A stretch of 64,000 bases of DNA from Halichondria panicea. Taxonomy: Eukaryota > Porifera > Demospongiae > Suberitida > Halichondriidae. How positions within the stretch are numbered: position 1 is the stretch's first letter; the number at the start of each line of letters is the position of its first letter. The DNA is taken from NCBI RefSeq assembly GCF_963675165.1, contig NC_087382.1, forward strand, positions 1,984,001 through 2,048,000, read 5' to 3'. The position numbers and the translations under genes were made by a program. Shown in pieces: positions 22,201 to 33,753 of the stretch. The notes beneath the pieces are model-generated. The model did not search any database. It saw only the letters and a list, made by a program, of their open reading frames with translations, and had not been told where the DNA came from.

Positions 22201-25200
22201 TGGCTGGCCTGTGTTGAGTCCACTCCTCCGTGTGTAGCTTGACTGGCTTGTGTTGAGTCCACTCCTCCGTGTATAGCTTGGCTGGCCTGTGTTGAGTCCA
22301 CTCCTCCGTGTATAGCTTGGCTGGCCTGTGTTGAGTCCACTCCTCCGTGTATAGCTTGGCTGGCCTGTGTTAGGGTTAGTTCCATTCCATTAGTTGGTCC
22401 ATTAGTTGGTTCTTCTTTTGATTCTGTACGCCCGATAGTATCTAGTAGCTCAGTGGAGCGATATGCAGTGGTTGCCAATGGCGACAGAGGACGATTTTCA
22501 GATTGACGTGGGGGTGGAGAACGTATTTTTACTATCACTAGGTGGGGGGTGGCTTGTGTGGGTGGGGCCTGTGTAGGTGGAGTGGGCGTATCCACAGAAT
22601 TCTCTCGTACTTGTGTCATTGTTTCAGTACTTGAAGAGTGCAAATGGTCTATATCATTATCAGCGTGTGTAACCGTGACAACGCTAATGTGCTCAGCTGA
22701 ACTATGTGCATGGGCGTCAGCCTCAGATATCGGAGACACAGAACGGAACTGCGAGCTGGTTGGTTGAGAGTGTTGTGACATCATAGAGCTAGTTAGCTCT
22801 TGACTGGCTTCTGGTATAGGGGACATGACGTTATTCCTCTGATCAGTGGCCGTCCAATCAGAAGCTAGTATGGTGGAGGGAATCTCTTGTGATGTGATGT
22901 CATCACCATCTTTAGGGGTTAAGTCTTCGTCAGTACAAGGCAGGGGGCCAATCAGATTGCTTGAAGAGAATGCTTGAGGGAACAGCGGCAGAGAAGTGGG
23001 CGGTGTCTCCACAGAATTGTCCAATGAGAATAGGTAGTTGCCGGCACCCGCCCCCTCACATTGATCTGATGACATCGCAGCTGCTCCCTCTGATGACATC
23101 ACACCCGCCCAAAACTGTTTATTGGTAGACAGAGAGTCAGCATTGGAGAATACTGGAGAGAGTAGGCCCCTGTCATTAGAGGGGGAGCCCCTCTCGTTAG
23201 TGTTCCTGTCATTAGAGGGGGAGACCCTCTCGTTAGTGTTCCTGTCATTAGAGGGGGCGTTAGTGTTCCTATGATTAGGGGGGCGGTTAGAGGGGTCATA
23301 CATGTAGTTGGTCCGGTCGGGGCTGGGTGTGGTTTGTGTGTTGGTAGTGCTGCTCATTAGAATACCCTCCACACTAGACGATGGAGATCGTACGTCATGT
23401 GATAGCTCCTCTAATGTCATGTGATGTTCTTGCGTCTCCTTAGTGGGTGTGGCCTGTGGGAGTGTGGCTATTGGAGGGTCAGATAGACAACGACGCACAC
23501 TAAGCAGAGGGGAGTCCATTGCTCCATCAGATGTGGCCTTGCAATAACTTGATCGTCTTTTCATCCTTGGGCGAGATTCACCCCTTGTTGTGATTAGACC
23601 CCCTGTGGTGATAAGACCCCCTGTGTTGGTGGGTTGGTCATCAGAGGAGGTAGCTATTAGTCTCTGATAGGGTACCTCCTCACACACGTCACTACTCTCA
23701 CTGTTCATACTACCAACTCGGACATGTGTCAATAATCCGCTACTTGTTTGAGGAGGCACAAAACTATCAGAAAATGTTCCTCCAGATTCTGCACGTTTTA
23801 GCGGACATGGTTTGTGGGTGTGGTCTGAATCGCTGAATGTATCCCATCGCTTCTTGTTAGACGGATTGTCATGACTACCACTGGTGGACTGCAACGGAAA
23901 GAATGGATCTGGAATATGATTGGTCGATTGTGGATCATGTGATCTTGTAGTGTCGATACTCGAGAATAGAAACGGGTCATGTGACTCATGTGGTATTGAA
24001 GCATGGCGGAGCATACGACCATTCGATTGGTCACTTTCAAGAAAACCGTACGAGGGAGAGGTGTGCGTTTCCACAAAACCATGGCGACAAGGAGATGGGT
24101 GTGGCTTGTTTGTAACAGTGCCGCCTATACGGGAAAAGTGGGTGTGGTGATAAATTATCAAAATACACAAAATAGCGCATCTTTGAACGGCCATAACTTG
24201 TTCCGTTGACCAGTACAAACCTGTTAGATTTTTTTATGATTTTAGAGAGGCTCCTTTCAGATTGTTAGTTAAAACCAAAAGTCTGCTTTTGATCTGTTTT
24301 TGACCACGATATTTTTCCGAAATAGGAAAGGAATTAATTGAAGATACCATCTAAACAGGCTCTTTCCTAGCCTCGATTCCAGGCCGCGAAGAGAAGGCGG
24401 CCTGGAATACCTTGTATGCGCATGCGTGTACATTACCCCAAAAAGGGGGTAATCCGTGTATTTGTGGATACTGTCAGTAAAATAAACCGTATACTATTTG
24501 TATTCTGATTTTACAGTCCGTTACATAGAAGTATTGTGCAAAGATGACTGAGTTCTTACGCCCTTTATTGTATCAAGCCAAGTCTCTACTTAACGACACC
24601 CTACACTGTAAGGCTACAGATGTTATAGGAAAGGCATGATGTGTTCCTGTGGGTCCCCTGATGAGGCTGTGGTAATATAGACCAGGCAAGTCTTCTGCTA
24701 CTAAATCTTGCCTTTATGTTCGACAAGAAGTCATTGCTGAAGATAAAGAAGCTAATGATTACTCCTGAGAGCTTTTAATAAGCTTTAACTCGACACTCAG
24801 GAAGTTATTCACTCAAGATCTACTGATGTATATTAAAAGAGTCAACAACTCTTCCTAGCTGGCAGCTCTACTGTCTGGGAGGCATTCTTAAACTGTCTCT
24901 TTGATAAACAGAGCTAGAAGAAGCAACACTGCTGCAGCATAATTACTCTACTTTGATTGAAAGCTGCCATTGTGGTCACATTGTCATACGTATTCTTCCT
25001 TTTTATAACTTTGTCCGTTTTTTTACAATTTGTATGATGAAATTGTTGTCAATTATTTCGTGCATGCGCATACAAAGTATACCAGGCCGCCTTTCTCTTC
25101 GCGGCCTGGAATCGAGGCTAGGTCTTTCCTAGCCTCGATCCCAGGCCGCATTTCCTCGAAGAGTGGGCCTGGTATCAACTGCTTGTGCATGCGCTAATAT

Positions 25201-28200
25201 CCCCCCGGTATCTGGGGGCTTTGGATAACATTGTATATGCTCAGTAAACTATGACATCACAACGAACGGAAGTGGATTGAAGGAAGTAGATAGAAAGTTC
25301 GATTGAAGGTTTCTAGCCCATCAGATAGCATTCTCTGATAGCTACCCTTAGCCTGCTATGTTAACAAAAGACGCCCATTTAACACTCCCTTTGGTGAGAG
25401 TCTACTATACTACTGCTACTGATTCCATCAGAAGAAAATAGCTGTACAACAAACCTACACAGCTCTGTCTCTAGCTAGCTAGCTATATAGCTCTGTGTAT
25501 GACTTCTAGGATATTTTCTCTGATGAAGTCTGTATTATAGGAAATTGTACGGGAAATAATTTTACGCATGCGCAAGCAGTCGATAGCAGGCCTTCTTTTC
25601 TTTTCGAAGGCAGGTGAAGGAGGCTAGCTCCTTCCAAGCTTTCAGAACTCTAGTTACAGAGCCAACTCTCTAATAATTAAAATAACGATATTAATTGACT
25701 CACTTTGTTGGTTGCCTTGAAGTGGATCAAACACACTCTGCGTTGTTGCCATGACTACCTCCTTGTCATCAGCGGCCAGGCGACCTTTAGACATGAGCCC
25801 GAGAATGATAGCATCTTTACGAATGATGGAGAGGATTTGAGGGAGGGTTGGTCTGCGCACTGGATCACATGACAAGCAGCGCTTGACCAGCTTGCAGAAT
25901 ATAGGGGGATACTGTGTGTGTGTGGTGGGTAGAGATACTGTGTGTGTGTGTGTGTGTGGTGTGTGGTGGGTGGGGATACTGTGTGTGTGTGATGGGTGGG
26001 GATACTGTGTGTGTGTGGTGGGTGAAGATACTGTGTGTGTGTGTGGTGGTGGGGATACTGTGTGTGTGTGGTGAGTGAAGATACTGTGTGTGTGTGATGG
26101 GTGGGGATACTGTGTGTGTGTGGTGGGTGAAGATACTGTGTGTGTGTGTGGTGGTGGGGATACTGTGTGTGTGTGGTGAGTGGAGATACTGTGTGTGTGT
26201 GATGGGTGGGGATACTGTGTGTGTGTGTGGTGGTGGGGATACTGTGTGTGTGTGGTGAGTGGAGTGGGTGTACGCGTGTTATAAATTATAGCATATAGGG
26301 GGCCTAAAAGCACTAGACCCTAGCTACAGTGAGCACTAGACCCTAGCTACAGTGAGCACTAGACCCTAGCTACAGTGAGCACTAGACCCTAGCTACAGTG
26401 TACACAGTGGATAGTACAGTGCACTAGCAGAGCTAAACCACCAGTTAGATTGCCTGATATAAGCTTGCACTTTTTAGGGCCACTGAAAGGTGAATAATTA
26501 TGATTAGCTTCGATCCAAGCCCCTATCACTAGAGGCCTGGGTGGAGTCAATAGTAAGTAAAACTCTTTGTAATTTATCAATTAACCTTTTGTTACAAGTG
26601 CACTGTAAAAACATAAATCTTTCAGTCTGGGTAGGTGTGGCTTAGTGGTTATGGTGATGGCTTAGTAGATCACATGTTAGATAAGGCGGCGTGGGTTCGA
26701 TTCCCCCCTTGAGGACTTTCTTCATTTCTTTACAAATCAATAAGTAATTTCCCTAACTTTTGAATACATCATACTCCTGTCAAGTACATAATCAGGGTGA
26801 CCCAACTTGCCCTTTTAGGTACATTCTTTACTATTTCTAGACATAAGCCCCCGCCCATTTATAATACGATAGATTGTAGTTGCATGCCCTCTTCTCTTCA
26901 TACGCCCTTGCTACTACTTCATAGCTAGTGCACATCATTTTCCTAAATTATGTTGCCTTAAAATTAAGTTAATTACACAGGCGCACGTGATCTTGTATAA
27001 TTATACAGTACACACGGCAGGCTCTGTACACACTGCAGGCTCTGTACACACTATAGGCTCTGTACACACTATAGGCTCTGTACACACTGCAGGCTCTGTA
27101 CACACTGCAGGCTCTGTACACGCTGCAGGCTCTGTACACACTATAGGCTCTGTACACACTATAGGCTCTGTACACGCTGCAGGCTCTGTACACATGCACT
27201 ATAGGCTCTGTACACACTGCAGGCTCTGTACACACTATAGGCTCTGTACACACTATAGGCTCTGTACACACTATAGGCTCTGTACACACTATAGGCTCTG
27301 TACACACTGCAGGCTTTGTACACACTATAGGCTCTGTACACACTATAGGCTTTGTACACACTATAGGCTCTGTACACACTATAGGCTCTGTACACACTAT
27401 AGGCTCTGTACACACTGCAGGCTCTGTACACACTATAGGCTCTGTACACACTATAGGCTCTGTACACACTGCAGGCTTTGTACACACTATAGGCTCTGTA
27501 CACACTATAGGCTCTGTACACACTGCAGGCTCTGTACACACTATAGGCTCTGTACACACTGCAGGTAGCATTGCAGCTTCTTGCTTTACAGTACTATAAT
27601 CACTCACCATCTCAGGATCTGGTATGGCCTGAAGTTGGTGGGAACGATATTTGACTCTAAAGCCGTTCTCAAATGCTTCAGGATAATTCTGGAGTGGATG
27701 TATTCCCATCGCCATGACAACTGACATGACTCCAAAGCTCCACGGATATTGTGTAGAATAATCGACTGTCTCAGTGTCAATTCTGAGCCGAGACAGAGCT
27801 GTGATCACTTCAGGGGCAAGCCCTTTCTTGTTGCTAGGGGCGATGATGCTTTGTGATGCCACCAGTAGACATGTCGTGGGGTTAGTTTGAACAGCCGTCT
27901 CAAAGTTGCAGAGAACAAGTCGATCGTTTGACATGACCTGCAGTGATGGAATATGTTCATAAGTGAGATAGCTAGTGGGCATGGGGTGGCAGGATAGTGA
28001 GATAGCTAGTGGGCATGGGGTGGCAGGATAGTGAGATAGCTAGTGGGCATGGGGTGGCAGGATAGTGGGATAGCTAGTGGGCATGGGGTGGCAGGATAGT
28101 GAGATAGCTAGTGGGCATGGGGTGGCAGGATAGTGAGATAGCTAGTGGGCATGGGGTGGCAGGATAGTGAGATAGCTAGTGGGCATGGGGTGGCAGGATA

Positions 28201-31200
28201 GTGAGATAGCTAGTGGGCATGGGGTGGCAGGATAGTGAGATAGCTAGTGGGCATGGGGTGGCAGGATAGTGAGATAGCTAGTGGGCATGGGGTGGCAGGA
28301 TAGTGAGATAGCTAGTGGGCATGGGGTGGCAGGATAGTGAGATAGCTAGTGGGCATGGGGTGGCAGGATAGTGGGATAGCTAGTGGGCATGGGGTGGCAG
28401 GATAGTGAGATAGCTAGTGGGCATGGGGTGGCTGAGATAGTGAGATAGCTAGTGGGCATGGGGTGGCTGAGATAGTGAGATAGCTAGTGGGCATGGGGTG
28501 GCAGGATAGTGGGATAGCTAGTGGGCATGGGGTGGCAGGATAGTGAGATAGCTAGTGGGCATGGGGTGGCAGGATAGTGGGATAGCTAGTGGGCATGGGG
28601 TGGCAGGATAGTGAGATAGCTAGTGGGCATGGGGTGGCAGGATAGTGAGATAGCTAGTGGGCATGGGGTGGCAGGATAGTGAGATAGCTAGTGGGCATGG
28701 GGTGGCAGGATAGTGAGATAGCTAGTGGGCATGGGGTGGCTGAGATAGCTAGTGGGCATGCATGGGGTGGCAGGATAGTGAGATAGCTAGTGGGCATGCA
28801 TGGGGTGGCAGGATAGTGAGATAGCTAGTGGGCATGCATGGGGTGGCAGGATAGTGAGATAGCTAGTGGGGGGTGGCAGGATAGTGAGATAGCTAGTGGG
28901 CATGGGGTGGCAGGATAGTGAGATAGCTAGTGGGCATGCATGGGGTGGCAGGATAGTGAGATAGCTAGTGGGCATGCATGGGGTGGCAGGATAGTGAGAT
29001 AGCTAGTGGGCATGCATGGGGTGGCAGGATACCTCCTGCACATGATTTAAATACCACTAACTAGAGCTAGCTAATTGTATCCTCCAACAATTATCTGGAG
29101 CATGCTCAAGTCAGTGGGATGCTAGCTTGTATTCACAGTGTGTTGAGGTAGAGCCAGTGTTCTGTGTATGAATATGTACACTCTACATTCCAAGCAAACA
29201 AACCAACTTTGCTAATCATTGCTTTCCCACTCCTACAGCCAAAAAATCATTGCTAGGGACTTAGGGACATGCATACCAACTACCTAGGTAGGTACTACCA
29301 GTGTGTGTGTATACCAGCTAGCTTATAGGTACTACCAGTGTGTATACCAGCTAGCTTATAGGTACTACCAGTGTGTGTGTATACCAGCTAGCTTATAGGT
29401 ACTACCAGTGTGTATACCAGCTAGCTTATAGGTACTACCAGTGTGTGTGTATACCAGCTAGCTATAGCACCAGTGTATGTCAGTGGTTAGAATAACAACA
29501 TGATATGATAATGCATAATGTAATGTGAGACTTGTGCCACCTGGCAACTAGTGCAACTGTATCAGATATTGTTGTGATCTACCGTATAGCGCAAAATTTT
29601 CGAGGCACTTATATTTCGTGGATTGGCCTCTAAAAGCCATTTCGTTGCACAATGTTCGCAGAATGACTGCCTACCGGAAGCTACGCCTTAAATCTTTGCA
29701 CGTTATAGCAGGTAATTTAACAATTTTCGTGGACTTAAATTTTCGTGTAGAATTCTAACCCCACGAAATTTGCGAAAATTAAGCCCCTCGAAAATTTCGT
29801 GCTATACAGTATATACCTGAAATGCAAACCATTGGAGTCAAATCATGAATCACTATAGTAGTCTATAACTAATACATAGCTTACTAGTGATTTGGAAGCT
29901 AGGGTTGTGTAGAGTTACCTGAATATTCTCAGGTAGTAGGTTGAGGTGAATGACACCTCTCTGCTGAAGGTAGTACATCACATCAGCCAACTGATAGGAG
30001 TACTTGAGCACCTTGTCAGGACTCAGACCAGTCTACAGGGAGCAAAAGAGGGAATTAGAACAAGACCATGTACTGGGTGTCACTGCTAGCTAGCCAAGGC
30101 TAATGGATGAGCAGACTCAATACACTCCATTATGTAATGAACACCCACAACAAGAAGGGGACAACAAGTGCAGTGGGGGTGACCTAAGCTGAAGCTAGAA
30201 TACCATATAAAACACAACCAATTACTTATGCAGCCAATTTCTCAGGAAAATTGATTAACTCAATTTATAATTAGCCATAAACTGCAGCACACAGTGCAGG
30301 TTAAGGTACAGTGGATTGAAAACACTCTACAAAATGAATAATTCTAGCACATATCTGAGAAGAAAAAAAGACAGAACCTAATCTACCAAAAAGGGAAACT
30401 TGATTATGTACTTGACAGGAGAATGATGCATTCAAAAGTTAGGGAAATTACTTATTGATTTGTAAAGAAATGAAGAAAAGTCCCCTAAGAGGGAATCGAA
30501 CCCATGCCTTATCTATCATATGATCTACGAAGCCACCACCCTAACCACTAAGCCACTCCCAGAGATCTTTATAAGCCTATACAGATACAGGTTTAGGGTT
30601 TTAGGATAATTTATTTTATTATCTACTGTACATGTAATAAAATATTATAATTGTGGTTTTGCTGTTAGGCAATTCTCTGTTGCAAGTGCACTGCAATCCA
30701 CTGTAGTCAAGTAGGCCAGACACATCACCCACCACCACTACTGGGAGGAACAAACAGGCCTACTTGTAGCCTCCTTCACAAGGCCTCAAAAAGGAAGCCT
30801 GCTACTGACTGCTTGCGCATGCGCAAAATTATTGGATAATTTTCCCGTAATGTTTCACATAAACTGAATTTTTACCCGAATTATATCCTGAATAACATAT
30901 ACAGACAAAGAATACTCTTCATAAAGTCAGACACAGAGCTATATAGCTAGCTAGCTAGAGACAGAGCTGTATTGGTTACAGCAGCAATTTCTTTCTGATA
31001 GAGTCGACTTTCACCAAGGTTAGTGTCAGATGGGCGTGGCCTATCCATATAGGCTATTGTCAGCCTTCCCCTCCGTTCAGAGGATTGTTATCCACACTGT
31101 TGCAGGCTGTGAGTCCTTTGTTACCATAGTAGCTATTAGAATGCTATCACACTGGCTAGAAACCTTCGCAATCACACTTCTATCCACTTTCTTCAATCCA

Positions 31201-33034
31201 CTTCCGTTCATTGTGACGTCATTGTTTTACTGAGCAAATACAATGGTATCCGAATTACCCACTTTCTGGGTAATAGGTGGCGCATGCGCAAACAGTCGAT
31301 ACCAGGCCCTCTCTTCGAGGAAGAGCGGCCTGGGATCGAGGCTAGCCTACTTGTAGAGCGGCCTGGGATCGAGGCTAGCCTACTTGTAGAGCGGCCTGGG
31401 ATCGAGGCTAGCCTACTTGTAGAGCGGCCTGGGATCGAGGCTAGCCTACTTGTAGAGCGGCCTGGGATCGAGGCTAGCCTACTTGTAGTAATTGTGGTTT
31501 CCTCTAACAGAGCAGTCTAGAACACTCACTTTTATCTTGGTGGCCATGGTAACACCATACAGAGGGTACATGAAGACCTCCAGACATGTCCCTGTCCTGA
31601 ACAGCTCCCTCACAAGCTGTTGCTTGTTGCCAGGGAGACTCTTGTAGAAACCATGGAGACTGGGGTCAGAGAAGTTGAGCACTTGAACAGAAGGTGCTGC
31701 CACCAAACACTTGTGTTGAGATATCTTCCTGAGTAGAGCAGCCTCATTAGCAAAGGTGTCCAGAGTGCCTTTATAGTGTGTGTGTGTATGTGTGTGTGGG
31801 TGCGTGTGTGTGTGTGTGTGTTATACAAGTGTAGCCAGTCATCAAAGACATTTGTGAAGCCCTCTAGTTACTCACTGGTTGGTTAGATCAAAGCTCAGTA
31901 CACAGACCACAGTCAGCTATAAAATTATGCTCATGTACTGTTGGGCACTCATGCATGTACCAGCAGAAATGTATTAATACACTCCTGGTACCAACCCTAA
32001 CCCAGTAATGCAAATCTTTAATATTAGTCCACCACTAGCTACAGTGCACACAGTGGGACCACACTGTAGGCTCTGTACGCTAGCTACAGTGCACACAGTG
32101 GGACCACACTGTAGGCTCTGTACGCTAGCTACAGTGCACACAGTGGGACCACACTGTAGGCTCTGTACGCTAGCTGCAGTGCACACAGTGGGACCACACT
32201 GTAGGCTCTGTACGCTAGCTGCAGTGCACACAGTGGGACCACACTGTAGGCTCTGTACGCTAGCTGCAGTGTCCACAGTGGGACCACACTGTAGGCTCTG
32301 TACGCTAGCTACAGTGCACACAGTGGGACCACACTGTAGGCTCTGTACACTAGCTACAGTGCACACAGTGGGACCACACTATAGGCTCTGTACACTAGTC
32401 TACTGTAACAGATTTCTGCTTTTTGTTTTTTGAAACTTTATTTCAATTGAGGGAAAGTACAGTAGCTAGCTAATCACCTTGTCCTCCACTGAGTGGTATC
32501 TTGAGTACACAGTGGGTCTTCCTGACCCTACCACCACTGGGGGTCCTAGTCCCTCCCTGGGGGGTCCCGCTGGGGAGGTTGTCCACTTGGGCAAGGAAAT
32601 AGTAGCCAAAACTATTTGATTGTATGAAGTGCGACAGCAAAGGTGTCCCCATCATAACAGACCCATCATGTGACATACCCGCCAGGTCATGTGACCTACC
32701 AGTCAGGTCATGTGACATCCTCTCAGAGTGCCGTGAGTGGGTGTGTCTTTTCTCACGTACAACAAGAATATCATTTGCAATCAAATCCTCACACGCGACT
32801 ATTTCAATTCCACGCTCATCAAATATCTCAATCTCAGTGTTTGGGGAGAGGTCCAATCGAGAATAGAATAATGCTAGAAAATCCGCCCACTTTATGTTGG
32901 GGGGCACTTTGACACGCCTCTTTCTGGACGGGTCGCCATGGAGATAGGCTGCCACTATGAGTGGTGGGCTCAACTCTATCCTGCTGTGATCCATTCTCTG
33001 CAGAAGAGGATCAATGTTCAGTACTTTAGCCAAC
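19276..33034 (-). CDS. Large pseudokinase with long disordered tail (5' end missing)
   Basis: Exons in order: 33034-32478, 31768-31530, 30032-29919, 27937-27608, 25911-25704, 24124-21725, 21129-19668, 19603-19276. All phases agree, giving 1,878 residues after an unresolved start. Residues about 20-105 (IVAAYLHGDPSRKRRVKVPP, then DERGIEIVACEDLIANDILV) look like a small ubiquitin- or PB1-like fold. A kinase-like domain follows: beta3 lysine in HCVLKIPL, a helix-C-like FANEAALLRKI, VIHLNLLPENIQ in place of HRDLxxxN, LVLCNFETAV in place of DFG, GLAPEV, DYSTQYPWSFGV, and RCLSCDPVRRPTLPQIL. With the catalytic Asp replaced by Asn and the metal-binding Asp-Phe-Gly by Asn-Phe-Glu, it should be catalytically weak or dead. 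The roughly 1,400-residue tail is Ser/Thr/Pro-rich, with a 13 x 13-residue repeat and a PPPSYDEIF motif (PPxY, a possible WW-domain ligand). The second exon's acceptor (TATAAAG) lacks a pyrimidine tract. Family not recognised. A perfect GC-AG-type donor (AAAGGCAAGT, minus strand, near 33435) may mark an upstream exon. Confidence 0.8.
21362..21640. repeat. 38-bp minisatellite in pseudokinase intron
   Basis: About seven copies of a 38-bp unit (CAGCTAGTACAATGTAGGTC plus CTTGGGACAGCCACTAAG) lie in the intron between the two large tail exons. Confidence 0.95.
21855..22375 (-). repeat. Coding minisatellite, 13-residue repeat
   Basis: Inside the large tail exon a 39-bp unit is repeated 13 times in frame, encoding TQASQATHRGVDS with variants IHGG, THGG and HRR. 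The repeat length is a multiple of three and no copy breaks the frame. This supports the exon being translated. Confidence 0.95.
23140..23290 (-). repeat. Second coding repeat in the tail, ~12 residues
   Basis: The tail reads NDRNTNERGSPS and variants about three to four times (ERV, APSN and NHRNTN forms), on a 36-bp period with in-frame shortening in the upstream copies. Confidence 0.8.
24366..25122. mobile_element. ~757-bp DNA transposon-like element with long inverted ends
   Basis: The left end CCTAGCCTCGATTCCAGGCC continues with GCGAAGAGAAGGCGGCCTGG and reaches GTATGCGCATGCG. The same sequence inverted closes the element at about 25060-25122. TCTTT precedes the left end and follows the right end, a possible target-site duplication. 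The interior has no long open frame, so it is non-autonomous. It lies in the intron between pseudokinase exons at 24124 and 25704. Confidence 0.75.
25128..25640. mobile_element. Second element of the CCTAGCCTCGAT family
   Basis: It starts directly after the previous element with CCTAGCCTCGATCCCAGGCC and a GTGCATGCGC block. It ends with ACGCATGCGCAAGCAGTCGA, an AGGCC block and GGAGGCTAGC. The interior contains GACTTCTAGGATATTTTCTC and an AGCTAGCTAGCTATATAGC palindrome. A related inverted copy lies at 30768-31340. Confidence 0.7.
25911..26270. repeat. (GT)n-rich compound repeat beside kinase exon
   Basis: About 13 copies of a short unit, GATACTGTGTGTGTGTG followed by a GGTGGGTG-type block. The last bases before the exon supply its acceptor (minus strand CACACACAG, exon end 25911). 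Confidence 0.9.
26303..26402. repeat. 23-bp tandem repeat
   Basis: Four to five copies of CACTAGACCCTAGCTACAGTGAG. Confidence 0.9.
26630..26795 (+). mobile_element. tRNA-derived SINE, copy 1
   Basis: The head has an A box (TGGCTTAGTGG, 26638-26648) and a B box (GGTTCGATTCC, 26694-26704) at RNA polymerase III promoter spacing. The tail contains TTTACAAATCAATAAGTAAT and CTGTCAAGTACATAATCA. The same head and tail occur inverted at 30401-30560. It does not fold as an intact tRNA gene as far as I can see, and it lies inside a pseudokinase intron. Confidence 0.8.
27008..27566. repeat. 18-bp minisatellite, ~31 copies
   Basis: The unit is CACTATAGGCTCTGTACA, with a CTGCAGG variant. It lies in the intron downstream of the exon ending at 27608. 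The minus-strand exon stops at a good donor (GAGATG then GTGAGT), so the repetitive open frames encoding VCTEPI- or VYRAYS-type strings are intronic and probably not translated. Confidence 0.95.
27966..29035. repeat. 34-bp minisatellite, ~31 copies
   Basis: The unit is GATAGCTAGTGGGCATGGGG plus TGGCAGGATAGTGA. Variants have GCATGCATGG or a TGAGATAGTGA end. It lies in the pseudokinase intron between the exons starting 29919 and ending 27937, close to the acceptor of the latter. Confidence 0.95.
29281..29465. repeat. Short tandem repeat, TAGGTACTACCAGTGTG unit
   Basis: About five copies of a 42-46-bp unit (TAGGTACTACCAGTGTG with 0-2 extra TG, then TATACCAGCTAGCTTA). Confidence 0.85.
29581..29815. 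mobile_element. MITE with GCGAAATTTTCGAGG-type inverted ends
   Basis: Ends are CCGTATAGCGCAAAATTTTC and the inverted GAAAATTTCGTGCTATACAG. The interior contains GGCCTCTAAAAGCCATTTCG, CTACCGGAAGC and ACGCCTTAAATCTTTGCACG. An inverted, nearly complete relative is at 40911-41119. It has no coding capacity. Confidence 0.85.
30401..30560 (-). mobile_element. tRNA-derived SINE, copy 2 (inverted)
   Basis: On the minus strand the A box TGGCTTAGTGG is at 30555-30545 and the B box GGTTCGATTCC at 30502-30492. The tail ATTTGTAAA...TACTTGACAGG matches copy 1. The two copies have the same head-tail arrangement in opposite orientation, about 3.7 kb apart, in different introns of the same gene. Confidence 0.8.
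30768..31345. mobile_element. Third element of the CCTAGCCTCGAT family, inverted
   Basis: It begins AGCCTCCTTCACAAGGCCTC, then has CTTGCGCATGCGC. It ends with GCGCATGCGCAAACAGTCGA and GGCCTGGGATCGAGGCTAGC. The interior palindrome ATATAGCTAGCTAGCTAGAG and an ACAGAGCT block are shared, inverted, with the element at 25128-25640. Confidence 0.7.
31322..31490. repeat. 33-bp tandem repeat grown from the transposon end
   Basis: Five copies of GAGCGGCCTGGGATCGAGGC plus TAGCCTACTTGTA. The unit is the terminal sequence of the element that ends here plus a few flanking bases. Confidence 0.9.
32037..32397. repeat. 45-bp minisatellite, 8 copies
   Basis: The unit is GCTAGCTACAGTGCACACAG plus TGGGACCACACTGTAGGCTC plus TGTAC. 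It lies in the first resolved intron of the pseudokinase gene. Because 45 is a multiple of three, both strands show long open frames, but good splice sites place it in the intron. Confidence 0.95.
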
Positions 33035-33718
33035 CTGAGGATTAGCAATTATTAGATGCTTTGATAGGAAGGTGATACCCTAGCACATGAATGGCATGAA
33101 TAGCTCCAGTGGTGTGAGGTATCATGTGTTACAGTGTGCAAAGCTAGAGGGCTGAGGTCAAGTCAGTGGGACCAGTCAGCCACCCAGCCAGCACACTACA
33201 GAGCTAGTACCTTGTAGCTACATTATCTGGCTCTAATGGTGATAGCTGGAGGTGGCAGTGTACACACCTAGTCATGTAACCTATTGACAATGCATACCAC
33301 CCAAGCACGTCACGATATAAACTATGACATCACAGTATGTAGCATGACATCACAGAACAGACGTAATTCTGAGAAAACAAGACAAACTTCCTATCCAATT
33401 CAAATTAATATGTAAGATATTGCAGTGAAATACTTGCCTTTGTTCTGCACAGCCAGTAGTCTGCAAGCTAATAGACTAATACACTAATAAATCTGGAGGA
33501 TATTGAATTGCCCAGCAAAGAAATGCTTGACAAGAAGCTGACAACAAGTTACCATGCAACATCAATACTTGTTCAATAGTGCATGGACAGAGATCAGGGG
33601 GAGGCACACACACTGCAGCTGTATAGTGTGTGTTTATATACAGTGATGATAGTGCTGCAATTATAGCTGTAAGGTTTCTTGCAGCATTGGCTAATAGCCC
33701 GACAATTAATATGCTATG

Positions 33719-33753
<35 letters not shown>

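Noticed and set aside
26987-27982. VCTEPI-repeat extension of the pseudokinase exon
   Set aside because: A good GTGAGT donor precedes the repeat, and the next exon (YPPIFCKLVKRC) continues the kinase fold in phase; the repeat frame also breaks.
30481-30560. tRNA gene on the minus strand
   Set aside because: A and B boxes are present, but the body has extra bases and lacks a convincing acceptor stem, and the same non-tRNA tail follows both copies; a SINE fits better.
27608-31768. PINK1-like kinase identity for the minus-strand kinase gene
   Set aside because: The APE and C-lobe segments looked similar at first, but the N-terminal domain, the degenerate HLN/NFE motifs and the long tail do not match PINK1.
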